Positions 25,117 through 33,130 of a stretch of 35,148 nt of DNA are shown in pieces. Position numbers and translations under genes: made by a program. The stretch is from Psychromarinibacter sediminicola (GTDB lineage: Bacteria > Pseudomonadota > Alphaproteobacteria > Rhodobacterales > Rhodobacteraceae), in assembly GCF_029168335.1 (NCBI RefSeq), contig NZ_JARGYC010000047.1, forward strand, positions 1 to 35,148. Reading direction: 5' to 3'. Every line of letters starts with the position of its first letter. Within the stretch, counting starts at the first letter, position 1. The notes beneath the pieces are model-generated. The model searched no databases. It worked only from the letters and a program-made list of their open reading frames with translations, and was not told the DNA's origin.

Positions 25117-25938
25117 ATGACACGCAAGCACACACTGACGGGCGCGGCGCTGATCGCGCTGATCGCGGGCGGTGCCTTCGCCCAGGACGACACCGGCCTG
25201 ACGACCGAACCGATGCAGACCGACGGCACCATGGCCACCGACGGCATGGGCAACACCGCCGCCGAGACGGCGCCGGTCTTCACCAGCGTCGAGGAGATGA
25301 CCGTGGGCGACGTGCTCGGCATGGTCGCCTACGATCCCAACGGCGACCGGATCGGCGAGATCGACTATGTCGTGACGCCGCCCTCCGGCCCGGCGGCCGT
25401 CATCGGCATCGGCGGCTTCATCGGGCTGGGCGAATACACCGTCGCGCTGCCGGTGGAGGAGTTCCAGCTGAGCGACGACGGCACGTTCTTCACGCTGAAC
25501 ACCGACAAGGAAACGCTGAAGGCGCAGCCGGAATTCGACGAATCCGGCGTGTCGGGCCTGCCCGACGAGACGCCGATGTCCGAGGTGATGGCCGCGGCCG
25601 GCGACGGCGCTGACGAGTCGGGCGACGGCGGCGATGCGGCTGCCGACAGCTCGGACGACGGCGCATCCGGCGACGCGATGTCCGAGGAGCCGGCGGCGGA
25701 CGCCGAGATGTCCGACGAGGCGGACGGCGACGCGGCGCAGGACGAAACGACGACCGAGTCCGGCGACACATCCGGCGGCGACGCCGCCGACGGAGCCGAG
25801 TCCGAAGGCTCGGAAGAGGCGATCCCGGCAGAGGAAGCCGCCTCTGACGAGGAGTGCCCCGAAGGCACGGTCCGGCCGGAAGAAGGCGCCGACCACTGCG
25901 TTCCCGAAGCGGACGCCGAAACCGAAAGCGGCAACTGA
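25117..25938 (+). CDS. Exported PRC-barrel protein with a long acidic tail
   Basis: This protein has 273 residues. A signal peptide (LTGAALIALIAGGAFA) is cut near residue 22. A PRC-barrel domain spans about 55-140: MTVGDVLGMVAYDPNGDRIG, EIDYVVTPPSGPAAVIGIGG and EYTVALPVEEFQLSDDG. From about 150 onward the protein is a low-complexity Asp/Glu/Ser/Ala/Gly tail of roughly 100 residues. It ends with a small Cys pair segment (DEECPEGTVRPEEGADHCVP). PRC barrels occur in photosynthetic reaction centre H subunit and RimM, and exported ones in Rhodobacterales are uncharacterised. The tail could bind cations or bases. An AAGGAGG site precedes the start. It has its own terminator. Confidence 0.85.
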   Translation: MTRKHTLTGAALIALIAGGAFAQDDTGLTTEPMQTDGTMATDGMGNTAAETAPVFTSVEEMTVGDVLGMVAYDPNGDRIGEIDYVVTPPSGPAAVIGIGGFIGLGEYTVALPVEEFQLSDDGTFFTLNTDKETLKAQPEFDESGVSGLPDETPMSEVMAAAGDGADESGDGGDAAADSSDDGASGDAMSEEPAADAEMSDEADGDAAQDETTTESGDTSGGDAADGAESEGSEEAIPAEEAASDEECPEGTVRPEEGADHCVPEADAETESGN

Positions 25939-25959
25939 CCGTCACCGACCACCACACAG

Positions 25960-25984
25960 GGGCGCGTCCGAACCGGGCGCGCCC
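25960..25984 (+). terminator. Terminator downstream of the PRC-barrel gene
   Basis: GGGCGCGTCCG (25960-25970) pairs with CGGGCGCGCCC (25974-25984) with one G-T wobble and a 3-base loop, followed by TTGCGT. It begins about 20 bp after the stop codon. Confidence 0.65.
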
Positions 25985-26040
25985 TTGCGTATCCCGCGTC
26001 CCTGAGCGATGTCTGACCCGACAGGACACGGAGGGACAGG

Positions 26041-27009
26041 ATGCGCATCATCGTCTACGGAGTGGGCGCCATCGGCGGCGTGCTGGCCGGCGCCATGGCG
26101 CTTGGGGGCCGCGAGGTCGTGGGCATCGCCCGCGGCCGGATGCTGGAGGCGGTCCGCGCGAACGGGCTGACCCTGAACAGCCATCGCGGGACCGAGCATG
26201 TGCGCTTCGACTGCGTCGGCGCCCCGGACGAGATCGACTTTCGCCCCGACGACGCGATCCTGCTGACCATGAAGGGCCAGGACACCACCGCCGCGCTGGA
26301 GGCCCTGCGCGCGGCCGGGGTGCGCGAACATCCGATCTTCTGCTGCCAGAACGGCGTCGCGAACGAGCGCACCGCCCTGCGCTATTTCCCGAACGTCCAC
26401 GGCGTGACGGTGATGATGCCCGCCACCTACCTGGAGCCCGGCGAGGTCACCGCCTTCTCGCAGCCGCGCTTCGGGGTCTACGACATCGGCCGCTTCCCCG
26501 AAGGCTCCGACGCCGACGACCGCGCGCTGGCCGAGGCGCTGGCGGCCGGCAACGTCGCGGGCTTCGTGCAGGACGACGTGATGGCCAGCAAGTACGGCAA
26601 GCTGTTGATGAACCTCGGCAATATCCTGGAGGCCGCGCTCGGCACCGGGGTGTCGTCGGGCGATCTCTACCAGCGGCTGCGCGCCGAGGCGGAGGCTGTG
26701 CTGCAGGCCGCCGGTATCCCCTTCCGCGACGTGGGTTCCTCCGATCCGCGCCGCCAGGAGAACATGCAGAGCACCAAGCTGGACGGCGCGCGCTATGTCG
26801 GCGGCTCTACGACCCAGAGCCTGACCCGCGGCGCCGGCAGCGTCGAGACCGACTATCTCAACGGCGAGATCTGCCTGCTGGGCCGGCTGCACGGCGTGCC
26901 CACGCCGCTGAACAGCCGCGCGACGATCCTGTCGGCCGAACTGCTGGCGGCGGGCGAAGGCGCCGGCGCGCTCGACCTCGACGCGCTGGAGGCGCGGCTG
27001 ACCGGCTGA
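26041..27009 (+). CDS. 2-dehydropantoate 2-reductase family protein (ApbA/PanE-like)
   Basis: This 322-residue NADP-dependent reductase has the Rossmann start MRIIVYGVGAIGGVLAGAMA (GxGAxG). The domain linker motif CCQNGVANE is the family's N-G-V/Q-N-E region, and MASKYGKLLMNLGNILEAAL supplies the catalytic Lys (K in SKYGKL). The late STKLDGARYVGGSTTQSL and TDYLNGEICLLGRLHGVPTP match the C-terminal ApbA_C signature. KPR proper makes pantoate for coenzyme A, but several paralogues exist per genome with other substrates, so I give no symbol. GGAGG lies just before the ATG. It is a single gene between two terminated neighbours. Confidence 0.88.
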   Translation: MRIIVYGVGAIGGVLAGAMALGGREVVGIARGRMLEAVRANGLTLNSHRGTEHVRFDCVGAPDEIDFRPDDAILLTMKGQDTTAALEALRAAGVREHPIFCCQNGVANERTALRYFPNVHGVTVMMPATYLEPGEVTAFSQPRFGVYDIGRFPEGSDADDRALAEALAAGNVAGFVQDDVMASKYGKLLMNLGNILEAALGTGVSSGDLYQRLRAEAEAVLQAAGIPFRDVGSSDPRRQENMQSTKLDGARYVGGSTTQSLTRGAGSVETDYLNGEICLLGRLHGVPTPLNSRATILSAELLAAGEGAGALDLDALEARLTG

Positions 27010-27137
27010 CCGGGCCGGCGGCGCCCGGGCGGGCATTTTGTCTTTGCCGGTCGCGAATTCACCGGTAACGTGGCGCCGCACGGGACCGGGCCAAAGTCGA
27101 ACGCGGCCGGACCGACACGGGCGGAGAGGGACGAGCC

Positions 27138-27479
27138 ATGGGCAAACGAGACGAACTTATCGAGAAATACGCCGACGACCTGCGGACCAAGTGCGGCATG
27201 ACGCCGGATATGGACCTGCTGACCAAGGTCACCATCGGCTGCGGGCCGGCGATCTACAACGACGACGCCGCCACGGTCGCCGCGACCCAGGAGGGCGAGC
27301 TGGAGACCGTCAAGAACAACTTCCTGATCAAGAAGCTGGCGCTGCGCGACGGGCCAGAGCTGATGGACGCGATCAACAAGGTGATCGACACCTACGGCCG
27401 GTCGGAGCGCAACAAGTACCGCGCCGTGGTCTACTACATGCTCGTCAAGCATTTCGGCAAGGAATCGATCTACAGCTGA
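27138..27479 (+). CDS. DUF2853 family protein
   Basis: This 113-residue soluble protein has the strongly conserved DUF2853 blocks DLRTKCGMTPDMDLLTKVTI, GCGPAIYNDDAATVA, ETVKNNFLIKKLALRDGP and NKYRAVVYYMLVKHFGKES. The family is widespread in alphaproteobacteria and has no assigned function. It begins 128 bp downstream of the reductase gene and has GGAGAGGGACG upstream of ATG 27138, so it probably has its own promoter. Two Cys (in KCGMTP and GCGPAI) are conserved in my memory of the family. Confidence 0.9.
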   Translation: MGKRDELIEKYADDLRTKCGMTPDMDLLTKVTIGCGPAIYNDDAATVAATQEGELETVKNNFLIKKLALRDGPELMDAINKVIDTYGRSERNKYRAVVYYMLVKHFGKESIYS

Positions 27480-27779
27480 TCGCGGGTCGAACGAACGGTT
27501 AACGCGCCGTTACCCGTAACGCCCTGCCCTGCAACCATTTTTAGAGACTCCGGGCTTGCGCGTCCGCGGCGGTTGCGGCATAAGCCCTCGTGTCTGACCA
27601 GAAGGTCGGGACCCGAATTTCGTACCGCGGGCGTGAGGACGCGTGGGAAGATGGAGGGTCTCGGCCAGCCGGTCGTGACCCTCCATGCTTTCCCGATCTC
27701 GCCCTCGGGTTGGTCGCACTCCGCCCGCGGGTGCCGCCCCTGCGCTCAGCCGAACCCCGCGCTCAGCCGAACCCCGCGC
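27480..27779. other. 300-bp non-coding region with strong RNA secondary structure potential
   Basis: No convincing open frame lies here. It contains GTTAC/GTAAC inverted bases near 27508-27520 and a GGGCTT...AAGCCC pair (27552-27587). A GACC-AGAA-GGTC hairpin lies near 27596-27607. A long hairpin at 27645-27694 has the stem ATGGAGGGTC with GACCCTCCAT, extended by GGGAA with TTCCC, and an inner CGGC/GCCG pair. A tandem repeat closes the region at its right end. The big hairpin may terminate the minus-strand DUF1761 gene or belong to a small RNA. No Rfam family was recognised. Confidence 0.5.
27556..27584 (+). promoter_or_regulatory. Possible sigma70-type promoter
   Basis: TTGCGC (27556-27561) and CATAAG (27579-27584) are separated by 17 bases, a fair match to housekeeping promoter spacing in a GC-rich background. 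It would drive a plus-strand transcript through the hairpins at 27596-27694, where there is no gene. It is only a pattern match. Confidence 0.25.
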
Positions 27780-27789
27780 TCAGCCGAAC
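27742..27789. repeat. 17-bp tandem repeat containing the stop codon of the DUF1761 gene
   Basis: The unit GCGCTCAGCCGAACCCC occurs at 27742-27758 and 27759-27775, followed by a partial copy at 27776-27789. The partial copy includes the last codons and stop (TCA on plus, 27780-27782) of the minus-strand gene. The extra copies lie immediately 3' of the gene, as expected from slippage or duplication of its 3' end. Confidence 0.9.
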
Positions 27790-28166
27790 AGCGCCAGCAC
27801 GATCCCCATCAGCGTCATGCCCACCGCCGGATAGGCCCCGTCCATCCAGATCAGCGCCTTCGACCGCACGCTGAACAGCACGTTGGTCGCGATCCAGGGC
27901 GCCGCGACGAACAGGCCGAGCCCCAGCCCCGTCACCGCCGCCGCGCCCAGGGTGTCGATGCCGCTCATCGCCAGGATGTGGCGCGTCATGCCCGCCACGA
28001 GGATGCAACAGATGAAACTGCCGATATAGGGCACCGGATCGGAGCGGTTCAGGCTCTCTTCCGTCAGCCCCTGCGCCTCCATCCAGCGGCGGCCGATCAC
28101 GCCGTACCAAACGGCCCCGAATATCCATGCCGCCGCCGCCGCGGCGATCACGCTGATGATGCCCAT
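27780..28166 (-). CDS. DUF1761 family membrane protein
   Basis: This 128-residue integral membrane protein has four predicted helices: about 4-24 (VIAAAAAAWIFGAVWYGVI), 46-68 (YIGSFICCILVAGMTRHILA), 74-93 (GAAAVTGLGLGLFVAAPWIA) and 110-127 (GAYPAVGMTLMGIVLALF). The WIFGAVWYG start and GRRWMEAQGLT are characteristic of DUF1761, a family of unknown function. ATG 28166 has GGAGG-like bases upstream. It lies 73 bp downstream of the EVE-domain gene on the same strand. Its 3' end is repeated in tandem just beyond the stop. Confidence 0.85.
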   Translation of the reverse strand: MGIISVIAAAAAAWIFGAVWYGVIGRRWMEAQGLTEESLNRSDPVPYIGSFICCILVAGMTRHILAMSGIDTLGAAAVTGLGLGLFVAAPWIATNVLFSVRSKALIWMDGAYPAVGMTLMGIVLALFG

Positions 28167-28238
28167 CCGTCCCTCCTGACCGGTTCTGCGCGGACAGTAT
28201 GCCGCAGGACGCGCGGCCGCGCCACGCTTTCGCGCCGC

Positions 28239-28658
28239 TCAGGGGTCGATGCCGGCCATGCCGCAGATCGCGGCCCATTCCGCATCCGTCACCGGCTGCA
28301 CCGACAGGCGGGTGTTCTTCACCAGCACCATCTCCGACAGCCGCGGATCGGCCTTGATCTCGGCCAGCGTGACGGGACGCTCCACCGGCTTCACCGCCTT
28401 GATGTCGACGCAGTCCCAGCGGTCGTCGTCGGTGGTGCTGTCGGGATGGCTCTCGGCGATCACCTCGACGATGCCGACCACCGCCTTCTCGCTCTGCGAA
28501 TGATAGAAGAACCCGCGATCCCCCACCTTCATCTCGCGCATCACGTTGCGCGCCTGATAGTTGCGCACCCCGTCCCATTCCTCGCCGGCCTCGCCCTTGG
28601 CGACCTGATCGTCCCAGGACCAGGTGGAGGGTTCGGACTTGAAAAGCCAGTAGGCCAT
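28239..28658 (-). CDS. EVE-domain protein (thymocyte nuclear protein-like)
   Basis: This 139-residue single-domain EVE/PUA-like protein begins MAYWLFKSEPSTWSWDDQVA, with WDGVRNYQARNVMREMKVGD and GFFYHSQSEKAVVGIVEV as the pocket-forming blocks, and ends LSVQPVTDAEWAAICGM. EVE domains bind modified bases such as methylated cytosine, and the free-standing bacterial type is uncharacterised. The ribosome site GGAAGGAGCG precedes ATG 28658. In many Rhodobacterales a YciI-like gene lies between gpsA and the EVE gene; here the 158 bp between them hold no gene. Confidence 0.92.
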   Translation of the reverse strand: MAYWLFKSEPSTWSWDDQVAKGEAGEEWDGVRNYQARNVMREMKVGDRGFFYHSQSEKAVVGIVEVIAESHPDSTTDDDRWDCVDIKAVKPVERPVTLAEIKADPRLSEMVLVKNTRLSVQPVTDAEWAAICGMAGIDP

Positions 28659-28700
28659 GTCGCTCCTTCCGTTTCCCGGGCCGCGCCGACCCGCTCCCAC

Positions 28701-28727
28701 GCATCTTCTTCTCGTTTCAAATACGCC
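28701..28727. repeat. Possible Rhodobacterales extragenic motif
   Basis: On the minus strand this reads GGCGTATTTGAAACGAGAAG and continues AAGATGC. It resembles the AT-rich GGCGTATTT...AAGAAGAAG motif that recurs downstream of genes in many Rhodobacterales. The link is from memory and cannot be confirmed from one copy. Confidence 0.25.
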
Positions 28728-28782
28728 TTGCGGCCGCGCCGCCAAAGCCGTCCTCGGGGCGAAGCGCCGAAGACGCCCCCGT

Positions 28783-28825
28783 CCCGCTCATCCCGACCCG
28801 CTCAGCCCGACCCCGCTCATTCCGG
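28783..28825. repeat. 14-15-bp imperfect tandem repeat overlapping the gpsA stop
   Basis: Units CCCGCTCATCCCGA (28783-28796), CCCGCTCAGCCCGA (28797-28810) and a diverged 15-base third unit (28811-28825) lie head to tail. The third contains the gpsA stop codon (TCA on plus, 28817-28819), so the gene's 3' end is duplicated downstream, just as for the DUF1761 gene 1 kb away. Confidence 0.8.
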
Positions 28826-29782
28826 CCGCAGCGGCCGCGCGAGCAGCGCCCCGCCCGCCTGTTCCACGGTCATCTCCCCTTCCAGCACCGCCGCGATCGC
28901 CCGGGTGATCGGCATCTCCAGCCCCTCGCGCGCCGCCAGCCCGGCGACGGCCCGCGCCGTCGCGATGCCTTCGGTCGTGGCCAGCGCCTCCGCCTGCCCC
29001 GCGCGCCCCAGCCGCATCCCGAAGGCATAGTTGCGCGACTTCTCCGAGGTGCAGGTCAGGACCATGTCGCCCAGCCCCGACAGCCCCGACAACGTCTCGG
29101 CCTGCGCCCCGCGCGCCAGCGCCAGGCGCAGCACCTCGGCATAGCCGCGGGTCATCAGCGCCGCGCGGGCGCTCTCGCCGAACCCCTCGCCGATGGCCAT
29201 GCCGCAGGCGATGGCGATCACGTTCTTCAGCGCGCCGCCCAGCTCGACCCCCGCCATGTCGGTGCTGCGGTAAAGCCTGAGGCTCCCCGTCGACAGCTGC
29301 TCCTGCAGGGCCTGCGCTTCTCCCGCATCCCGCGCCGCCAGCGTCAGCGCGGTCGGCAGCCCGGCGGCAATGTCCGCGGCAAAGCTCGGTCCGGACAGCA
29401 CGGCCGGCACCGCCCCCGGCGCGCAGTCGGCGATCACGCCGGACGGGCCGCGCCCGGTCTTCAGGTCGACCCCCTTGCAGCAGGCCACCAGCCGCTTGCC
29501 GTCCCAGAGCCCCGGATGCGCCGCCAGCACGCCGCCGAGCGACTGCATCGGCACCGACAGCAGAAGCGTGTCCGCCTCCGCCGCCGCGGCGATCTCGGCG
29601 ACCGGCGTGACCCGGTCCGGCAGCACCACGCCGGGCAGGCGGCCCGCGTTCTCCCGCGTCTCCGCCATCGCGCGCACGACCCCCGCGTCGCGGCCCCACA
29701 GCGCCACGGCCTGCCCGTCGCGGGCCAGCGCGACCGCCATCGCCGTGCCGAAGGCGCCAGCGCCCAGAACCGCCACGCTCAC
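28817..29782 (-). CDS. gpsA: NAD(P)-dependent glycerol-3-phosphate dehydrogenase
   Basis: This 321-residue cytoplasmic enzyme makes sn-glycerol-3-phosphate for phospholipid synthesis from dihydroxyacetone phosphate. Motifs are [20 protein letters not shown] (dinucleotide loop), [38 protein letters not shown], the catalytic Lys in [14 protein letters not shown] and the substrate loop [20 protein letters not shown]. The start is GTG 29782, whose bases overlap the tsaD stop (GTGA), so the two genes are translationally coupled. A second in-frame GTG lies two codons later. Length is normal for the family. Confidence 0.95.
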   Translation of the reverse strand: MSVAVLGAGAFGTAMAVALARDGQAVALWGRDAGVVRAMAETRENAGRLPGVVLPDRVTPVAEIAAAAEADTLLLSVPMQSLGGVLAAHPGLWDGKRLVACCKGVDLKTGRGPSGVIADCAPGAVPAVLSGPSFAADIAAGLPTALTLAARDAGEAQALQEQLSTGSLRLYRSTDMAGVELGGALKNVIAIACGMAIGEGFGESARAALMTRGYAEVLRLALARGAQAETLSGLSGLGDMVLTCTSEKSRNYAFGMRLGRAGQAEALATTEGIATARAVAGLAAREGLEMPITRAIAAVLEGEMTVEQAGGALLARPLRPE

Positions 29783-30855
29783 GCCTTCGCCCCCCGCTTG
29801 CCGCCGCCGAGCATCGGCCGGCTGGCGGCATCCAGCGGCCAGCGCGGCCGGGCCGGCAGGCCCATGTCGTCGACGCGGCCCGCGCGATACGCCTCCAGCC
29901 CCGCCCAGGCGATCATCGCCGCGTTGTCGGTGCAGAGCGCCGCGGGCGGCGCGATAAACCGCACGCCGGCGGCCGCCTCTTCCAGCGCCGCGCGGACGGC
30001 CCCGTTCGCCGCCACGCCGCCCGCCACGGCCAGCGCCGGGGTGCCGGCCCGCGCCAGCGCCCGCCGCGTCTTCTCCGCCAGCACGTCGCAGACCGCCGCC
30101 TGGAACCCGGCGCAAAGATCGGCGCGGTCCCCCTCGGTCAGCCCGCCCTGCGCCGCCACCAGCCCGTCGCGGGCCCGCAACAGCGCCGTCTTCAGCCCGG
30201 AGAACGACATGTCGCACCCGGCCCGGTCCAGAAGCGGCCGGGGAAAGGCAAAGCGCGCCGGATCGCCCCGCGCCGCCGCCTGTTCCACCGACGGCCCGCC
30301 CGGCTGCGGCAGGCCCAGGAGCTTCGCGGTCTTGTCGAACGCCTCGCCCGGCGCGTCGTCGATGGTGCCGCCGAGCCGCTCGAACCGGTCCGGCGCGCGC
30401 ACCACCAGGAACTGGCAATGCCCGCCCGAGACCAGCAGCATCAGATAGGGAAACGGCAGCGCGTCGGTCAGCCGCGGGGTCAGCGCGTGCCCCGCCAAGT
30501 GATTGACGCCCACCAGCGGCTTGACCGCCGCCGCCGCCAGCCCCTTGGCGCACATCACGCCCGCCAGCACGCCGCCGATCAGCCCCGGCCCGGCGGTGAC
30601 CGCGATGGCGTCCACCTCGCGCAGGCGCAGCCCGGCCTCGTGCAATGCGCGTTCGACGCAATGGTCCAGCTTCTCGACATGCGCCCGCGCCGCGATTTCG
30701 GGCACCACGCCGCCAAAGGCCGCGTGCAGCGCCCCCTGCCCCGCCACCACGTTCGACAGGATCTCGGGCCGTGCGCCGCCGGCCTGCCGCACGACCGCGG
30801 CGCCGGTGTCGTCACAGCTGCTCTCCAGCCCGAGGATGGTCAGCGCGTCGGTCAT
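29779..30855 (-). CDS. tsaD: tRNA N6-threonylcarbamoyladenosine synthase subunit TsaD
   Basis: This 358-residue subunit transfers the threonylcarbamoyl group to A37 of ANN-decoding tRNAs, together with TsaB and TsaE. Motifs are [31 protein letters not shown], the metal-binding pair His119 and His123 in [45 protein letters not shown] and [12 protein letters not shown], with a late [20 protein letters not shown] 30855 begins [13 protein letters not shown]. It is divergent from hemD with 73 bp between the starts. A tRNA-Thr gene, one of the substrates of this modification, is encoded 4 kb away. Confidence 0.97.
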   Translation of the reverse strand: MTDALTILGLESSCDDTGAAVVRQAGGARPEILSNVVAGQGALHAAFGGVVPEIAARAHVEKLDHCVERALHEAGLRLREVDAIAVTAGPGLIGGVLAGVMCAKGLAAAAVKPLVGVNHLAGHALTPRLTDALPFPYLMLLVSGGHCQFLVVRAPDRFERLGGTIDDAPGEAFDKTAKLLGLPQPGGPSVEQAAARGDPARFAFPRPLLDRAGCDMSFSGLKTALLRARDGLVAAQGGLTEGDRADLCAGFQAAVCDVLAEKTRRALARAGTPALAVAGGVAANGAVRAALEEAAAGVRFIAPPAALCTDNAAMIAWAGLEAYRAGRVDDMGLPARPRWPLDAASRPMLGGGKRGAKA

Positions 30856-30928
30856 GGGCCCGTGGCTTGCAAGGGTAACCCCCGGCAGATAACACCGCCC
30901 CCATCCGCATACAATCACGGCCCCGCGC

Positions 30929-31633
30929 TTGACCGCCCTGCTTCTCACCCGGCCCCAGGCCCAGTCGCAGCGCTTCGCCGCCCAGGCGAAGGCGCGGATC
31001 GGCGCGATCCCGGTGCTGATCTCGCCGGTGCTGCGGATCGTGCCGCAGGCGCCGGCGGTGCCGCTGGAGGGCGTGGCCGGCGTGGTCCTGACCTCCGAGA
31101 ACGGCGCGCGGGCGCTGGCCGAGGCGGCCGACGTCGCCGGCCTGCCGGCCTGGTGCGTCGGCGACCGCACGGCCGAGGCGGCGCGGCTCGCCGGGATGCA
31201 GGCCGTCTCCGCCGCTGGCAGCGCCGACGACCTGGTGGCGCTGATCCGGGCCGAAGCGCCGGCCGGCAAGCTCCTGTTCGCGCATGGCGCCGAAACCCGG
31301 GGCCGCGTCGCCGAGCGGCTGGCCGAGGCCGGTTTCGACCTGGCCAGCGTCGTGGTCTACGACCAGGCGCCGCAACCGCTGTCGGCGGAGGCGCGGGCGC
31401 TTCTGGCAAGCGACCGGCCGGTGATCGTGCCGCTGTTCTCGCCGCGCAGCGCCGCGCTCCTGGCCGCCCAGGCCCGGGACGCGGCCGCGCCGCTGATCCT
31501 CGTGGCGCTGAGCGAGGCCGTCGCCGTGGCCTGGACCGGCGCCCCCCCGGCGCGTCTGGTTGTCGCAGAGCGTCCCGACGCTGCCGCAATTCTGGACGCA
31601 ATCGCCGGGATCTGCACAAGCGCTTCGTCTTGA
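30929..31633 (+). CDS. hemD: Uroporphyrinogen-III synthase
   Basis: This 234-residue enzyme closes and inverts ring D of hydroxymethylbilane to uroporphyrinogen III, the branch point to haem, bacteriochlorophyll and cobalamin. The two-domain HemD fold is suggested by [16 protein letters not shown] at the start, [36 protein letters not shown] in the first half and [18 protein letters not shown] in the second. Sequence conservation in this family is low, so the call rests also on its position before mic60 and hemY. TTG 30929 is the only start that precedes the LLTRP block. Expression is probably from the tsaD-hemD divergent region. Confidence 0.88.
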   Translation: MTALLLTRPQAQSQRFAAQAKARIGAIPVLISPVLRIVPQAPAVPLEGVAGVVLTSENGARALAEAADVAGLPAWCVGDRTAEAARLAGMQAVSAAGSADDLVALIRAEAPAGKLLFAHGAETRGRVAERLAEAGFDLASVVVYDQAPQPLSAEARALLASDRPVIVPLFSPRSAALLAAQARDAAAPLILVALSEAVAVAWTGAPPARLVVAERPDAAAILDAIAGICTSASS

Positions 31634-31714
31634 GACCCCTGCATCGGAGCGCTAGTTTGACTTTGCAGTCCGCGCCCGGCAATGCGGACTGCGGAACGGA
31701 GAGGGCTGGATTCG

Positions 31715-33130
31715 GTGGCAAAATCACCCAGGACTGACAAGACGGACCGCGCGGCCGACGAGGCCGAGGGGACTGCCGCACCACAGAGCGCGGAGACGGA
31801 CGGGTCCGAGGACGCGCCGGAGGACACCGGCCAGACCGTGCCCCCCGACACGCCGCCCGAGGCGGACACGCCCGCGCCGGCGACCAGCCTGCACGCTCCG
31901 GTCCACGACCCGCGGACCGAACCGCTCCACCCGGGCCCCGCCACGCCCGATCCGGCGCCCGACAATGTGCCCGACCCTGCACCCGAGCCCGTAGACGCGG
32001 CCGCCGACACGCCGCCGCTGGCCGAAGCCCTGCCGGCGCCGGCGGCCCCGCCCCCCGCCGCTCCGCAGCAGGGCCGCACCCTGCCGCTGGTCCTCGGCGG
32101 CGTCATTGCCGCCGTCCTGGGCGCCGCGGCGCTGTGGTACACCGAAACGCAGGGCTGGACGGCCCTGGGCGGCCCCGACGCGGAGCTTCTGGCCCGGATC
32201 GACAGCCTCGACTCCGACCTTGCCGCCGCGCAGGACGCGCTCGCCGGCGCCGAGGACCGGATCGCCGCGCTCGAAGACCGCGAGCCGGACCTTAGCGAGG
32301 TCAACGCCGCCATCGACTCCGTGCGCGAAACCGCCGAGGCGACGCGATCCGACCTGGCCGCCCTGTCCGACCGGGTCGACACGCTGACCGCGCGGCTCGA
32401 CGACACCGACGACCGGCTGAACACCGTCGCCGTCCAGCAGATCCCCGAGGCGGAACTGCCGCAGGCGATCTCGGAGGCCTATGATGAGAAGCTCGCGGAC
32501 CTGCTGGCCACGATCGACGGCCGGTTCGGCACCATGCGCGAGGAGCTCGACGCCAAGCTGGCCGAGCTGGAAGCCAGCCAGACCGCCGCCGCCGAGGCCG
32601 AAGCCGCCGCGCAGCGCGCCGCGCAGATGGCCGAGGCCCGCGCCGCGATGGGCCAGGTCGAACAGGCCCTGTCGACCGGCGCCGCCTATTCCGAGCCGCT
32701 GGCCGAGGTCGCCGACCTCTCCGGCGCCGACATCCCCGCCCTGCTGCAGGCCGGCGCCGAGGACGGCATCCCGACGCTGGACGAACTGCAGGAGAGCTTC
32801 CCCGACCACGCGCGCGAAGCGCTGACCCTCTCCGCCCGCGCCGCCGCCGAGGAGGGCGAGCTGAGCACCTGGGAGGCGTTCCTGCGCAGCCAGGTCGGCG
32901 CCCGTTCGCTGGCCCCGCGCGAGGGCGACGACCCCGACGCCGTGCTCTCGCGGGTCGAGGCGGCCGTGTCCCGCGGCGACCTCGACACCGCGCTGACCGA
33001 GATCGAGGCGCTTCCGCCGGTGGGACAGGAGGCGATGGCCGACTGGGTCGCGCTGGCCGAGACCCGCCGCGACACGCTCGCCGCCGCCCGCGATCTGGCG
33101 GCGCAACTGAACCCAAGTGAGGACGGCTAA
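31715..33130 (+). CDS. Alphaproteobacterial Mic60 (mitofilin) homologue
   Basis: This protein has about 471 residues. A long acidic, Pro/Asp-rich cytoplasmic N-terminus (1-118) is followed by one membrane helix (about 122-142, LPLVLGGVIAAVLGAAALWY). Next come a periplasmic coiled coil (about 155-305) and a C-terminal mitofilin domain (about 315-465, with YSEPLAEVADLSG, IPTLDELQESFPDHA and VSRGDLDTALTEIEALPP). Mic60 bends inner membranes; its homologues build cristae in mitochondria and shape intracytoplasmic membranes in purple bacteria. The GTG at 31715 is the likely start. An ATG at 31682 would add 11 residues. It overlaps hemY by one base (TAATG), which implies tight coupling. Confidence 0.88.
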   Translation: MAKSPRTDKTDRAADEAEGTAAPQSAETDGSEDAPEDTGQTVPPDTPPEADTPAPATSLHAPVHDPRTEPLHPGPATPDPAPDNVPDPAPEPVDAAADTPPLAEALPAPAAPPPAAPQQGRTLPLVLGGVIAAVLGAAALWYTETQGWTALGGPDAELLARIDSLDSDLAAAQDALAGAEDRIAALEDREPDLSEVNAAIDSVRETAEATRSDLAALSDRVDTLTARLDDTDDRLNTVAVQQIPEAELPQAISEAYDEKLADLLATIDGRFGTMREELDAKLAELEASQTAAAEAEAAAQRAAQMAEARAAMGQVEQALSTGAAYSEPLAEVADLSGADIPALLQAGAEDGIPTLDELQESFPDHAREALTLSARAAAEEGELSTWEAFLRSQVGARSLAPREGDDPDAVLSRVEAAVSRGDLDTALTEIEALPPVGQEAMADWVALAETRRDTLAAARDLAAQLNPSEDG

